Below, piece by piece: positions 1-8,830 of a DNA stretch of 64,000 nt (positions are counted from its first letter, which is position 1; each line of letters begins with the position of its first letter). The DNA lies in contig NZ_QUHB01000004.1 of assembly GCF_003479405.1 (NCBI RefSeq), forward strand, positions 170,807 through 234,806, in the 5' to 3' direction. Below the pieces are notes generated by a model, which was not told the DNA's origin, made no database searches, and saw nothing but the letters and a program-made list of their open reading frames with translations. This DNA is from Eubacterium sp. AF16-48 (lineage in GTDB: Bacteria; Bacillota; Clostridia; Lachnospirales; Lachnospiraceae). The position numbers and the translations under genes were made by a program.

Positions 1-1137
1 GAGGATGCGGGACATTTGCTAGGTTCTGCCAGCATTAAGATGTTTTTAACTGAGGGAGAGGAAAAGAGAACAATTATTTTTTCAGGGGATGTTGGAAATA
101 TTAATAAACCTATTATTAAAGATCCTACGCCTATGGATGGTGCTGACTATGTTCTTATTGAATCAACTTATGGTGACAGATTACACGGAGACAGACCGGA
201 TTATGTGGGAGCTCTTGCCAGAATACTAAATGAAACCTTTGAGAGAGGTGGAAATGTAGTTATTCCGTCTTTTGCTGTAGGCAGAACTCAGGAAATGCTA
301 TATTTCTTAAGAATTATAAAAAAAGAAAACATGGTTCCCGGATTCCCTCATTTTCAGGTTTATGTTGACAGTCCTTTAGCGGTGGAAGCTACAAACGTGT
401 TTAACAATAATATAATAGACTGTTTTGATGATGAAACCATGGAACTTATAAATCAGGGAATTAACCCACTGAGATTTGAGGGATTAAATGTTTCCGTAAC
501 AACTCAGGATTCCATTGCCATCAATGAAGATATGAAACCAAAGGTTATTTTATCGGCATCAGGAATGTGTGAAGCCGGCAGAATCAGACATCATTTGAAG
601 CATAACCTTTGGAGGGAAGAGTGTACTGTTTTGTTTGTGGGATATCAGGCAGTAGGTACTCTTGGAAGGTCACTTCTTGAAGGCGCTAAGTCAGTAAAAC
701 TTTTTGGTGAGGAAATTGCAGTAAATGCCCACATTGAAAATTTAAAGGGAGTAAGTGGTCATGCAGACCAAAAAGGACTGATTAACTGGATGGAATCCAT
801 GATGAAAAAGCCGGATAAGGTGTTTGTCGTTCATGGAGAAGATCAGGTGTGTGATACTTTTGCAGAACTGTTAAGCAAACAGCATGGTTATGATACATAT
901 GCTCCATATAGTGGAACAGAGTTTGATTTAATATCCGGTGAGTTGATTAAAGAAGGTATTCCACAACGAATCGCTGAGAAGGCAAAGAAACGCAGGGCTA
1001 ATGGAATTTACGACAACCTTGTATCAGCAGGTAACCGTCTTATGGCTGTTATTAAGAGAAATGAAGGTGGAACCAATAAAGATTTGGCAAGATTCACCAG
1101 TCAGATACAGTCTCTATGCGATAAGTGGGACAGATAA
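1..1137 (+). CDS. MBL-fold/beta-CASP RNase-like metallohydrolase (5' partial)
   Basis: The frame is open from base 1, so the gene starts upstream; the first visible residues, EDAGHLLGSASI, are an internal motif of metallo-beta-lactamase RNA-processing enzymes. Further family marks are FSGDVGN (a metal-ligand Asp), a beta-CASP region with FAVGRTQEML and a conserved SASGMCEAGRIRHHL stretch, and the C-terminal SGHADQKGL and VVHGE motifs of the Zn-dependent RNA-specificity domain. Relatives of CPSF/YSH1-type proteins cleave RNA using two zinc ions and are usually around 530 residues, so roughly the N-terminal quarter, with the HxHxDH motif, lies outside the window. Family membership is clear; the actual substrate is not. 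A hairpin at 1166-1204 follows and separates it from the convergent degV gene. Confidence 0.88.
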   Translation, partial: EDAGHLLGSASIKMFLTEGEEKRTIIFSGDVGNINKPIIKDPTPMDGADYVLIESTYGDRLHGDRPDYVGALARILNETFERGGNVVIPSFAVGRTQEMLYFLRIIKKENMVPGFPHFQVYVDSPLAVEATNVFNNNIIDCFDDETMELINQGINPLRFEGLNVSVTTQDSIAINEDMKPKVILSASGMCEAGRIRHHLKHNLWREECTVLFVGYQAVGTLGRSLLEGAKSVKLFGEEIAVNAHIENLKGVSGHADQKGLINWMESMMKKPDKVFVVHGEDQVCDTFAELLSKQHGYDTYAPYSGTEFDLISGELIKEGIPQRIAEKAKKRRANGIYDNLVSAGNRLMAVIKRNEGGTNKDLARFTSQIQSLCDKWDR

Positions 1138-1165
1138 AACAGAAATTTAGAGAAGATATATAAAT

Positions 1166-1208
1166 AGGCAGTTAGAATGTGATTTGAACACGTTCTGACT
1201 GCCTGTTT
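1166..1208. terminator. Bidirectional hairpin terminator between convergent genes
   Basis: An inverted repeat starts AGGCAGTTAGAA and ends TTCTGACTGCCT around a short loop, followed on the + strand by GTTTTG. It sits between the stop of the MBL gene and the 3' end of degV, so it can serve both. The T-run is short, so termination strength is uncertain. Confidence 0.6.
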
Positions 1209-1225
1209 TGCTGTTGCTTGTTTAA

Positions 1226-2104
1226 CTACAGTGTTTCATATTTTCTGATTACACCTAATCCAATAGGATGTGGGCCGGTATGTACGCCGGATACGATACC
1301 AATGGCAACATTGGTTTCAGAATTAAGTTTAACTCCAAGAGTTTCCTCTACATCATTCATAAAGCTGACACCTTCTGTTTTGTCATATCCGTATCCTACG
1401 GAAACCACGAAATTGTCTTTTCCGTTTTCATCAAGATAAGCCTTAGCTGTTGATAAAACCTTAGCCTTAAGTTTATTTCTGTTTCGTCCGATACCCCCAA
1501 GGCTGATATCTCCATCTTTCATTATAATAACAGGTTTAACGTCGATTTTGCTGGCAATAGATGCAAGCTTACCGATACGACCACCCATTTTTAAATAGTC
1601 AAGAGAACCTACTGTAAAGAAAATACGGGCGCTTGCCATTAAAGGCTCTAATTTTTTTAAAGAATCTTCAAAGGAAATTCCTGCATCACGCATTCTAACC
1701 ATCTGGTCAATAATAAGAGCCTGAGTTACGGTATTTTGCTTAGAATCAATAACAGTAATGTTAGCATCAGGATTTTCTTCCTCAATCATTTCCTTTGCAT
1801 TCATTGCTGAGTTATAAGAACCACTGAAAATAAGAGTAATGGTAAAGCAAACAACAGGAATACCCTTGTCAGTAAATTCCTTAAAAGCATTGTAATAGCT
1901 GTCAACACTTGGAAGGGAAGTTTTAGGGTAAACTCCCGGATTTGAAACCATTCTCTCATAACATTCATCTCTTGAAATATCTATGGAATCCCTGTAATAT
2001 GTCTCTCCATCAAATGAAACTGAAAGAGGAACTATTGTAATATCGTGTTCTGCAATATACTTTTTTGACAAATCACAGGCACTGTCACTAATTATCTTAT
2101 ACAT
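1226..2104 (-). CDS. DegV family fatty-acid-binding protein
   Basis: This is a 292-residue protein of usual DegV length. It shows the N-terminal SDSACDL motif, the PLSVSFDGETYYRD strand, the KTSLPSVDSYYNAF segment and a C-terminal GIVSGVHTGPHPIGLGVI region, all typical of the two-domain DegV fold. Family members bind a fatty acid in the cleft between the domains, and some act as FakB-type carriers that present fatty acids to the FakA kinase. No fakA-like kinase is visible here, so a FakB role is only inferred. It is one of two minus-strand genes in the window and is divergent from the DUF2079 gene. A 7-bp-arm palindrome lies 23-37 nt upstream of the start and may be an operator. Confidence 0.88.
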   Translation of the reverse strand: MYKIISDSACDLSKKYIAEHDITIVPLSVSFDGETYYRDSIDISRDECYERMVSNPGVYPKTSLPSVDSYYNAFKEFTDKGIPVVCFTITLIFSGSYNSAMNAKEMIEEENPDANITVIDSKQNTVTQALIIDQMVRMRDAGISFEDSLKKLEPLMASARIFFTVGSLDYLKMGGRIGKLASIASKIDVKPVIIMKDGDISLGGIGRNRNKLKAKVLSTAKAYLDENGKDNFVVSVGYGYDKTEGVSFMNDVEETLGVKLNSETNVAIGIVSGVHTGPHPIGLGVIRKYETL

Positions 2105-2126
2105 AGACTTGTAAAACTCCTTAACA

Positions 2127-2141
2127 TAGTATTTAATACTA
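2127..2141. promoter_or_regulatory. Palindrome upstream of degV (possible operator)
   Basis: The 15-nt sequence TAGTATTTAATACTA has perfect 7-bp arms around one central base. It sits just upstream of degV in the divergent intergenic region, followed by a further partial ATAGTAT copy at about 2144-2150. The position suits a repressor site, but no cognate regulator is visible. Confidence 0.3.
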
Positions 2142-2222
2142 CATAGTATATCATATAAAAAACATTAATCAATATTATTTTTATCAAAAAACAAAATTTT
2201 ACCACATAAGTTGTAAGATATA

Positions 2223-2231
2223 TGCTAAAAT
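2223..2231 (+). promoter_or_regulatory. Extended -10 promoter candidate for the DUF2079 gene
   Basis: TGCTAAAAT fits an extended -10 (TGn plus TAAAAT). No convincing -35 lies 17 bp upstream. It is 34 nt before the GTG start. The same TATGCTAAAAT string occurs before the secreted-protein gene at 40129. Confidence 0.35.
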
Positions 2232-2264
2232 AGAGAAAAAGTTTTTATAAGTGAGGAAGGGAAA

Positions 2265-4097
2265 GTGAATAAAATCAAATCATTATTGCAGTATCAAAAA
2301 GAAATCATTGAAGGTTTCTTTGTAAGTGCAGTAGGAAGTTGGGCGTTATGTTCAATAATACGAGGGGCATACAGGCACATTAATGATGTAAATTTTGGAG
2401 GAGCTACTAATATTGCCATTGTCATATGTCTATTTGTGATAGGTATGGCACTTATGGCCATGCTTTATATACATAAGGATTCCATGGCAAAACTGGCTAT
2501 GTTTGCTTTTGTGTATCTTTTTGTAATTTTGTGCGCATGTCAGGGATATTCCGTTTCATGGGGAGATGCATCATATTATAACCGGATTGGAAATGTATGT
2601 TTCCAAACAGTGTTGTGTGTCATTGCAGTTTTGGCATTTATGTATGTGAAAGAGGATATTTTTAATATTTTTGCTAAAATTCATTTAACTAAAAAAGAAA
2701 CATGGATTGTTGTAGCTGTAATTGGTGTTTTACTCTTTGCCTTTATAGGAGTGGTTACGGTATACAGATATCTTACATATAGCAATTCAACATTTGATTT
2801 TGGTATATTTGCTCAAATGTATGAATATATGAAGCAAAAAGGAACCATCAGTACTACAGTAGAGAGAAATAAATTGCTTTCACATTTTGCAGTGCATTTT
2901 TCACCTATATTTTATATAGCGCTTCCAATATATTTTATATTTGATAACGCCATAACAGTTCAGCTTATACAGGCATTTATGGTTGCCATTCCTGTTATAC
3001 CAATAGTATTACTTTGTAAACATCACAAGTTATCTAACCAGATGGCAATTGCAGTTTCACTGATATATGTTTTATATCCGGCAACAGCAGGTGGAACATT
3101 TTATGATATTCACGAAAACTGCTTTATAACATTTTTTCTGTTGATGTTAGCCTGGACAGTTGAAAAAAAGAAGAACGTTGCAGCGGTTATATTCGCAATT
3201 TTGTCATTGATGGTTAAGGAAGATGCACCGGTTTATGTGTTTATATTGGGGATATTCTTCCTGTTTTCAAAGAAGGATAAAAAACGTGGTGTTATTCTTA
3301 TTGTGGCATCAGCAATTTACTTCGCTATGGCAACAGCCATAGTAAACAGCTATGGTCTTGGAATACAGGAATATAGATTTGGAAATTTATACTTTACTCA
3401 GGATGGAGGTCTTATTCAGGTATTTGAGACGCTTTTGGCTAATCCGGGTTATGCCATCAGTCAGATTATAAGAAACACAAATGATAACTCAATGGATAAA
3501 ATCGGATATATCATTTCCATGCTTGTTCCTGTAGCAGCAGTGCTTTTTACAACAGGAAAGAAGTATTCAAGATATATATTACTTCTTCCGTTTATAATCA
3601 TTAATTTATTGCCGACATATTTATATATGCATGATATAACATTCCAATACGATTTTAGTGTTATAGCACTTATGATGTATGCAATTATATTAAACATAGC
3701 AGATATGGATATAAACAGGGCAAAGAAACTGGCAACTGTTTCGGTAATATGTGCCAGTGTAATGTTTATGGGAAGCATTTACCAGAAGGCACCGTATTAT
3801 GTATCAAGATATAATGCGGACAAGGCTACATACCAGGGACTTAACAAGGCACTGGACATGGTTCCGGAGGATGCTTCAGTATGTGCATCAGGATTTTTGG
3901 TACCACATTTGTCAAAGAACCTTATTTTATATGATCAGAATCATCTTGAAAGTGATATATATACTGATTATCTGGTAGTGGATGCAAGATATGATACTGA
4001 AAAAGAGAAGTTTAGCAATATTATAGCTTCAGGCAAGTATGAAGTGGTGTATAATGTGGACGGATTAATAACAATTTACAAAAGAACTTCAAATTAA
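2265..4097 (+). CDS. DUF2079 multi-span membrane protein
   Basis: The 610-residue protein is dominated by hydrophobic segments from about residue 20 to 520, probably ten or more membrane spans. It has the DUF2079 landmark FDFGIFAQMYEYMKQKGT after the fifth or so span and a conserved LYPATAGGTFYDIHENCF segment. DUF2079 proteins resemble the GT-C glycosyltransferase fold, but their substrates are unknown. The GTG start at 2265 is preceded by a purine-rich GGAAGGGAAA site. The C-terminal 100 residues form a soluble tail (PEDASVCASGFLVPHLS and onward) that is probably extracytoplasmic. The gene stands alone: a divergent degV lies upstream and a strong terminator at 4105 separates it from the pyrimidine operon. 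Function is not assigned. Confidence 0.75.
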   Translation: MNKIKSLLQYQKEIIEGFFVSAVGSWALCSIIRGAYRHINDVNFGGATNIAIVICLFVIGMALMAMLYIHKDSMAKLAMFAFVYLFVILCACQGYSVSWGDASYYNRIGNVCFQTVLCVIAVLAFMYVKEDIFNIFAKIHLTKKETWIVVAVIGVLLFAFIGVVTVYRYLTYSNSTFDFGIFAQMYEYMKQKGTISTTVERNKLLSHFAVHFSPIFYIALPIYFIFDNAITVQLIQAFMVAIPVIPIVLLCKHHKLSNQMAIAVSLIYVLYPATAGGTFYDIHENCFITFFLLMLAWTVEKKKNVAAVIFAILSLMVKEDAPVYVFILGIFFLFSKKDKKRGVILIVASAIYFAMATAIVNSYGLGIQEYRFGNLYFTQDGGLIQVFETLLANPGYAISQIIRNTNDNSMDKIGYIISMLVPVAAVLFTTGKKYSRYILLLPFIIINLLPTYLYMHDITFQYDFSVIALMMYAIILNIADMDINRAKKLATVSVICASVMFMGSIYQKAPYYVSRYNADKATYQGLNKALDMVPEDASVCASGFLVPHLSKNLILYDQNHLESDIYTDYLVVDARYDTEKEKFSNIIASGKYEVVYNVDGLITIYKRTSN

Positions 4098-4104
4098 AAG
4101 TTAG

Positions 4105-4141
4105 AACACATCTCTTTATATTGAAAGGGATGTGTTTTTTT
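4105..4141 (+). terminator. Rho-independent terminator after the DUF2079 gene
   Basis: The stem AACACATC...GATGTGTT, extended inside by CTTT/AAAG, is followed directly by a run of seven T. The -35 element of the pyrC promoter lies inside its loop and 3' arm. Confidence 0.85.
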
Positions 4142-4149
4142 GCTATACT
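4121..4149 (+). promoter_or_regulatory. Promoter of the pyr operon
   Basis: TTGAAA at 4121-4126 and TATACT at 4144-4149 are separated by 17 bp, and the -10 is extended by TGC. It is placed 57 nt before pyrC and overlaps the preceding terminator. The short leader has no room for a PyrR-type attenuator. Confidence 0.65.
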
Positions 4150-4205
4150 TTTATATGGATTTTTATGCCTTTTAAAGGTAAATATATAAGAAAGAGGATT
4201 TATAG

Positions 4206-5489
4206 GTGTCAATACTCATAAAAAACGGACGGGTTCTTAATCCATCAGAAAATCTTGACAGTGTTATGGATATTCTGATTGATAAGGGAGTAATAGTAAA
4301 AAAAGCTTCACATATTGAAAATGAAGCGAATCAGATTATAGATGCTAAAGGCTGTTATGTAATGCCGGGACTTATAGATTTGCATGTGCATTTCAGAGAT
4401 CCGGGATTAACATATAAAGAAGATATAGAAACAGGAAGCAGGGCAGCTGCTAAAGGTGGATTTACTACCGTATGCTGCATGCCGAATACAAAACCTGTAG
4501 TAGATTCCCCGGAAACAGTTAAATACATTATAGATAAGGGAAAAGCCGTAGGGCTTACCAATGTACTTCCTGTAGGGGCAGTTACCAAAAACATGGCAGG
4601 AGTTGAAATTACAGATGTAGAGGGACTAAAGGCAGCAGGAATCTGTGCCATAAGTGAAGATGGAAAGTCTGTTATGAATTCCGGTGTATATAGAAAAGCA
4701 ATGAAAAATGCTAAAAAAGCGGATATTCCGGTTTTGGCACATTGTGAAGACATAAACCTTGTAGAAGGCGGAGTTATTAACTTAGGAGACAAGTCAAAGG
4801 AGTTAGGGGTTAAGGGAATAAGCAATGCAGTGGAAGATGTTATAGCCTTAAGAGATATTCTTTTAGCAAAGGAAACAGGTGCTAAATTGCATTTATGCCA
4901 TTGCTCCACAAAAGACAGCGTGGAAATGGTAAGACGTGCTAAGGAAGAGGGAGTAAAGGTTACCGCAGAGGTGTGCCCTCATCATTTTTCCATGTGCAGT
5001 GATGATATTACTTCTAATGATGCTAATTTCAAAATGAACCCTCCTCTTAGAACAAGAGAGGATATGGAAGCATTAATAAAGGGATTAAGTGATGATATAA
5101 TGGATGTTATTTCCACAGACCATGCTCCCCACAGTGCAGAGGAAAAGGCGAAGGATTTAGAGCATGCACCTTTTGGAATCGTGGGACTTGAAACATCTGT
5201 GGCACTTACCATAACTAATCTGGTAAAAAAAGGACATATTACACCCCTTCAGATGGCTGCAAAAATGAGTTACAATCCTGCGAAGGTTCTTGGAATTAAC
5301 AAAGGAACATTAAATGAAGGAGCCATAGCAGATGTTACCATTATCAATCCAAATAAAGAATATGTTATTGACTCAAATGAATTTGCTTCTAAAGGAAAAA
5401 ATACACCTTTTAATGGTTACAGGGTATCCGGAGAGGTTGAATATACGATTTTAAATGGCAATGTAGTATACAATAAAGGAGAGAAATAG
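4206..5489 (+). CDS. pyrC: Dihydroorotase
   Basis: This enzyme closes N-carbamoyl-aspartate to dihydroorotate, the third step of UMP synthesis. At 427 residues it has the length of class I (Bacillus-type) dihydroorotases. The metal-binding DLHVHFRDPG motif has His60 and His62, and further metal or substrate residues appear in AHCEDINL, LCHCSTKDS and the DVISTDHAPHS motif (catalytic Asp). The start is GTG at 4206, after an AGAAAGAGG site. It is the first gene of the pyrC-pyrF-pyrK-pyrD-pyrE operon; pyrF starts two bases after its stop. The aspartate transcarbamoylase and carbamoyl-phosphate synthase genes are not in the window. Confidence 0.97.
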   Translation: MSILIKNGRVLNPSENLDSVMDILIDKGVIVKKASHIENEANQIIDAKGCYVMPGLIDLHVHFRDPGLTYKEDIETGSRAAAKGGFTTVCCMPNTKPVVDSPETVKYIIDKGKAVGLTNVLPVGAVTKNMAGVEITDVEGLKAAGICAISEDGKSVMNSGVYRKAMKNAKKADIPVLAHCEDINLVEGGVINLGDKSKELGVKGISNAVEDVIALRDILLAKETGAKLHLCHCSTKDSVEMVRRAKEEGVKVTAEVCPHHFSMCSDDITSNDANFKMNPPLRTREDMEALIKGLSDDIMDVISTDHAPHSAEEKAKDLEHAPFGIVGLETSVALTITNLVKKGHITPLQMAAKMSYNPAKVLGINKGTLNEGAIADVTIINPNKEYVIDSNEFASKGKNTPFNGYRVSGEVEYTILNGNVVYNKGEK

Positions 5490-5490
5490 A

Positions 5491-6408
5491 ATGATTAATA
5501 AATTAGTTAAGAAAATTAAAGAAACCAATGCACCGGTAGTAGTAGGTTTAGACCCTATGATGAGTTATTTGCCGGAGCATATTACAAAAAAGGCTTTTGA
5601 GGAATATGGAGAAACTCTTGAGGGAGCAGCAGAAGCTATATGGCAGTACAATAAAGGAATTATTGATGCTACATATGATTTAATTCCGGCAGTAAAACCG
5701 CAGATAGCCATGTATGAGCAGTTTGGTATTCCGGGACTTGTGGCATTTAAAAAGACTGTAGATTATGCAAAGGAAAAAGACTTAGTTGTAATAGGAGATG
5801 TAAAGCGTGGAGATATTGGCTCCACATCAGCAGCATATGCTACAGGTCATCTTGGAAAGGTTCAGGTTGGAAGCAAAACATATTCATTATTTGATGAAGA
5901 CTTTGCAACTGTTAATCCATATCTTGGAACAGATGGAATCAAGCCTTTTATTGATGTATGTAAGGAAGAAAACAAGGGATTATTTATTTTAGTTAAAACT
6001 TCAAATCCATCAAGTGGAGAGTTTCAGGACAGATTAATTGATGGAAAGCCTTTGTATGAGCTTGTTGGTGAATATGTGGCAAAATGGGGTCAGGAGCACA
6101 TGGGTGATGAATACAGCTACATTGGTGCAGTTGTAGGAGCCACATATCCGGAAATGGGAAAAGTTTTAAGAAAAATTATGCCAAAGAGCTACATTCTGGT
6201 ACCGGGATACGGAGCACAAGGTGGAACTGCAGAAGGCTTAAGACCATATTTCAACGAGGACGGACTTGGTGCCATTGTAAACTCTTCAAGAGGAATTATA
6301 TGTGCATACAAGCAGGATAAATATGCCAAATTTGGAGAATTAAATTATGCCGATGCATCACGTCAGGCAGTTATAGATATGATTGAGGATATTAATTCAA
6401 TTTTCTAG
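5491..6408 (+). CDS. pyrF: Orotidine-5'-phosphate decarboxylase
   Basis: The product decarboxylates OMP to UMP, the last step of the pathway. The DxKxxD catalytic motif is present as GDVKRGDIGS, with Lys105 the catalytic lysine and Asp103 and Asp108 its partners. At 305 residues it belongs to the longer type-2 (mycobacterial/clostridial) OMP decarboxylases rather than the 230-residue Bacillus type, consistent with the VPGYGAQGGTAEG phosphate-binding motif near residue 240. The start lies two bases after the pyrC stop, with the AAAGGAG site inside the pyrC 3' end, so translation is probably coupled. pyrK follows after 27 nt. Confidence 0.96.
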   Translation: MINKLVKKIKETNAPVVVGLDPMMSYLPEHITKKAFEEYGETLEGAAEAIWQYNKGIIDATYDLIPAVKPQIAMYEQFGIPGLVAFKKTVDYAKEKDLVVIGDVKRGDIGSTSAAYATGHLGKVQVGSKTYSLFDEDFATVNPYLGTDGIKPFIDVCKEENKGLFILVKTSNPSSGEFQDRLIDGKPLYELVGEYVAKWGQEHMGDEYSYIGAVVGATYPEMGKVLRKIMPKSYILVPGYGAQGGTAEGLRPYFNEDGLGAIVNSSRGIICAYKQDKYAKFGELNYADASRQAVIDMIEDINSIF

Positions 6409-6435
6409 TGAAATTTTAATAAGGATGGATTAGTT

Positions 6436-7203
6436 ATGAGAGAAAAGGAAAAAGCAGTTGTTGTCAGTCAGGAATGCATTGGTACCGGAATTTACAGTAT
6501 GATAATAAAAACTAAGGCGGCAGACAGTGCAGTTGCAGGGCAGTTTGTTTCAATTTACTGTAAGGACAAAACTAAATTGTTGCCAAGACCTATCAGCATA
6601 TGTGAGATAGATAAGGAAAACGGAACAATCAGAATAGTATACCGTGTTGTTGGTGGCGGCACGGAAGAAATGTCAGGCTATAAGTCAGGAGACGGGATTG
6701 AATTAATAGGACCTCTTGGAAATGGATTTATGCAGCGTGAAAATAAAAAAGCCATTTTAATTGGTGGAGGAATTGGAATCCCACCAATGGTAGGTTTGGC
6801 AGAAGCATTAAAGGATAAGGCAGAGGTTCAGATTGTGGCAGGCTACAGGGATGAACTTTTTCTTACTAAGGAATTGCAGGAAAACGGAAGTCTTTATATC
6901 GCAACGGAAGACGGAAGCTGCGGAACTAAGGGAACGGTTATTGATGCCATAAAGGATAAAGAAATACAGGGAGACGTAATATACGCCTGTGGTCCAACAC
7001 CTATGCTTAGGGCGATTAAAGAATATGCCATGGAAAAAGGAATAGAGTGTCAGCTTTCATTAGAAGAGAGAATGGCATGCGGTATTGGGGCGTGCCTTGC
7101 CTGTGTGTGTAAGTCAAAGGATAAGGATGCTCATTCAAATGTAAACAACAAACGTATTTGTAAGGATGGTCCGGTATTTTTGGCAGAGGAGGTAGAACTG
7201 TAA
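6436..7203 (+). CDS. pyrK: Dihydroorotate dehydrogenase B, electron-transfer subunit
   Basis: PyrK carries electrons from dihydroorotate oxidation by PyrD to NAD+ through FAD and an iron-sulfur cluster. Visible motifs are the flavin-binding RPIS at residues 51-54, the NAD-side GGGIGIPPM near 111, and a C-terminal 2Fe-2S site with Cys215, Cys220, Cys223 and Cys242 (CGIGACLAC ... C). Length, 255 residues, is normal. Its TAA stop shares one base with the ATG of pyrD, so the two subunits are translationally coupled, as expected for a 1:1 complex. Confidence 0.96.
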   Translation: MREKEKAVVVSQECIGTGIYSMIIKTKAADSAVAGQFVSIYCKDKTKLLPRPISICEIDKENGTIRIVYRVVGGGTEEMSGYKSGDGIELIGPLGNGFMQRENKKAILIGGGIGIPPMVGLAEALKDKAEVQIVAGYRDELFLTKELQENGSLYIATEDGSCGTKGTVIDAIKDKEIQGDVIYACGPTPMLRAIKEYAMEKGIECQLSLEERMACGIGACLACVCKSKDKDAHSNVNNKRICKDGPVFLAEEVEL

Positions 7204-8105
7204 TGAACACAAAAGTTAATATTGCGGGAGTTGAATTTAAAAATCCGGTTATGGTTGCCTCAGGAACTTTCGGTTCCGGAGCTGAATACGGAGAGTTTGT
7301 AGATTTAAACAGACTTGGAGCAGTAGTTACAAAAGGTGTGGCAAATGTACCATGGGAAGGAAATCCTACACCGAGAATTGCAGAAACTTACGGTGGAATG
7401 CTTAATGCAGTGGGACTTCAAAATCCGGGATATGATTTATTTGCCAAAAGAGATATTCCGTATTTACAGAACTATGATACCAATATAATTGTAAATGTAT
7501 GTGGAAGAACTACGGAAGATTACATTGACGTAGTGGAAAAATTAGGACACGAAAGTGTTGATATGTTGGAAATAAATATTTCATGCCCGAATGTGAAGCA
7601 TGGTGGAATTGCATTCGGTCAGGATCCAAAGGCGGTTGAGGCTATAACCAAGGCTGTAAAAGCGGTTGCAAAACAGCCGGTTATTATGAAATTAAGTCCA
7701 AATGTTACAGACATAACGGAAATGGCAAGAGCTGCAGAGGTAGGTGGCGCAGATGCTTTGTCTTTAATTAATACATTAACAGGAATGCAGATTGATGTTG
7801 AAAGACAGAAGTTTGTTTTAGCTAACAAAACAGGAGGATTATCAGGTCCTGCAATTAAACCTGTAGCTGTAAGAATGGTATATCAGGTGGCAAATGCGGT
7901 TAAAGTTCCTATTATTGGAATGGGCGGAATTGCAAGTGCTAAGGATGCTCTTGAATTTATATTAGCAGGTGCCACGGCAGTGTCGGTAGGAACGGCCAAC
8001 TTTAACAATCCAAATACCACAATAGAAGTTATTGAAGGAATTGAGGATTATATGGAAAGACATGGAGTTGAAGATATAAACAATCTGATAGGAAGTGTTA
8101 AGTAA
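7203..8105 (+). CDS. pyrD: Dihydroorotate dehydrogenase B, catalytic subunit
   Basis: This FMN enzyme oxidises dihydroorotate to orotate. It is a class 1B type: the active-site base is a cysteine (Cys128 in NISCPNVKHGG), and pyrK is its direct neighbour. Lys44 in VVTKGV and the GMGGIASAKDALEFILAGA segment are the expected FMN and phosphate contacts. The 300-residue length is normal. The start overlaps the pyrK stop by one base. pyrE follows after 30 nt with its own AAGGAG site. The class 1B type fits an NAD-linked, anaerobic metabolism. Confidence 0.97.
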   Translation: MNTKVNIAGVEFKNPVMVASGTFGSGAEYGEFVDLNRLGAVVTKGVANVPWEGNPTPRIAETYGGMLNAVGLQNPGYDLFAKRDIPYLQNYDTNIIVNVCGRTTEDYIDVVEKLGHESVDMLEINISCPNVKHGGIAFGQDPKAVEAITKAVKAVAKQPVIMKLSPNVTDITEMARAAEVGGADALSLINTLTGMQIDVERQKFVLANKTGGLSGPAIKPVAVRMVYQVANAVKVPIIGMGGIASAKDALEFILAGATAVSVGTANFNNPNTTIEVIEGIEDYMERHGVEDINNLIGSVK

Positions 8106-8135
8106 ATTGAATATTTATAATAAGGAGATTTAACA

Positions 8136-8816
8136 ATGGAAGCATATAAGAGTGAGTTTATAGAATTTATGGTAGAAAGTGATGTTTTAAAGTTTGGAGA
8201 GTTTACACTCAAAAGTGGTAGAAAATCTCCATTTTTTATGAATGCAGGAGCTTATGTTACAGGTTCCCAGCTTCACAGATTAGGTCAGTATTATGCAAAG
8301 GCAATACACGACAGATATGGTGATGATTTTGATGTGCTTTTCGGACCGGCATATAAGGGAATACCCCTTGCAGTGGTTACAGCTATTGCATTTAATGAAT
8401 TATATGGAAAAGAAATCCGTTATTGTTCAGATAGAAAAGAAGAGAAAGACCACGGAGCAGACAAGGGAAGCTTCCTTGGAAGCACTTTAAAAGACGGTGA
8501 CAGAGTGGTAATGATTGAAGATGTTACAACATCAGGTAAGTCTATGGAGGAAACAGTTCCAAAAGTAAAGGGAGCAGCAGATGTTACCATTGTAGGACTT
8601 ATGGTTTCCCTTGACAGGATGGAAGTCGGAAAAGGTGGAGAAAAATGTGCCCTTGATGAAGTAAAGGATCTTTACGGATTTGAAACTAATGCCATTGTTA
8701 CTATGGCAGATGTTGTGGAGCATTTATACAACAGAGAATGCAACGGAAAAGTTGTGATTAACGATGAGATAAAGTCAGCAATTGATAAGTATTATGAACA
8801 GTATGGTGCTAAATAG
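8136..8816 (+). CDS. pyrE: Orotate phosphoribosyltransferase
   Basis: PyrE joins orotate to PRPP to give OMP. The PRPP-binding signature VVMIEDVTTSGKS is at residues 124-136, and the substrate region FTLKSGRKSPFFMN lies near the N-terminus. The flexible-loop segment RKEEKDHGADKGSF, around residues 100-112, is also typical. At 226 residues it is of normal length. It is the last recognisable pyrimidine gene of the operon; vanZ begins 15 nt later and may be co-transcribed, since no terminator intervenes. Confidence 0.97.
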   Translation: MEAYKSEFIEFMVESDVLKFGEFTLKSGRKSPFFMNAGAYVTGSQLHRLGQYYAKAIHDRYGDDFDVLFGPAYKGIPLAVVTAIAFNELYGKEIRYCSDRKEEKDHGADKGSFLGSTLKDGDRVVMIEDVTTSGKSMEETVPKVKGAADVTIVGLMVSLDRMEVGKGGEKCALDEVKDLYGFETNAIVTMADVVEHLYNRECNGKVVINDEIKSAIDKYYEQYGAK

Positions 8817-8830
8817 TCAGGAGATGCAAG

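Noticed and set aside
4142..4205. PyrR attenuator or other riboswitch before pyrC
   Set aside because: The leader after the promoter is only about 50 nt, with no anti-terminator/terminator pair.
4355..4909. 184-codon minus-strand frame within pyrC
   Set aside because: Antisense of conserved dihydroorotase motifs.
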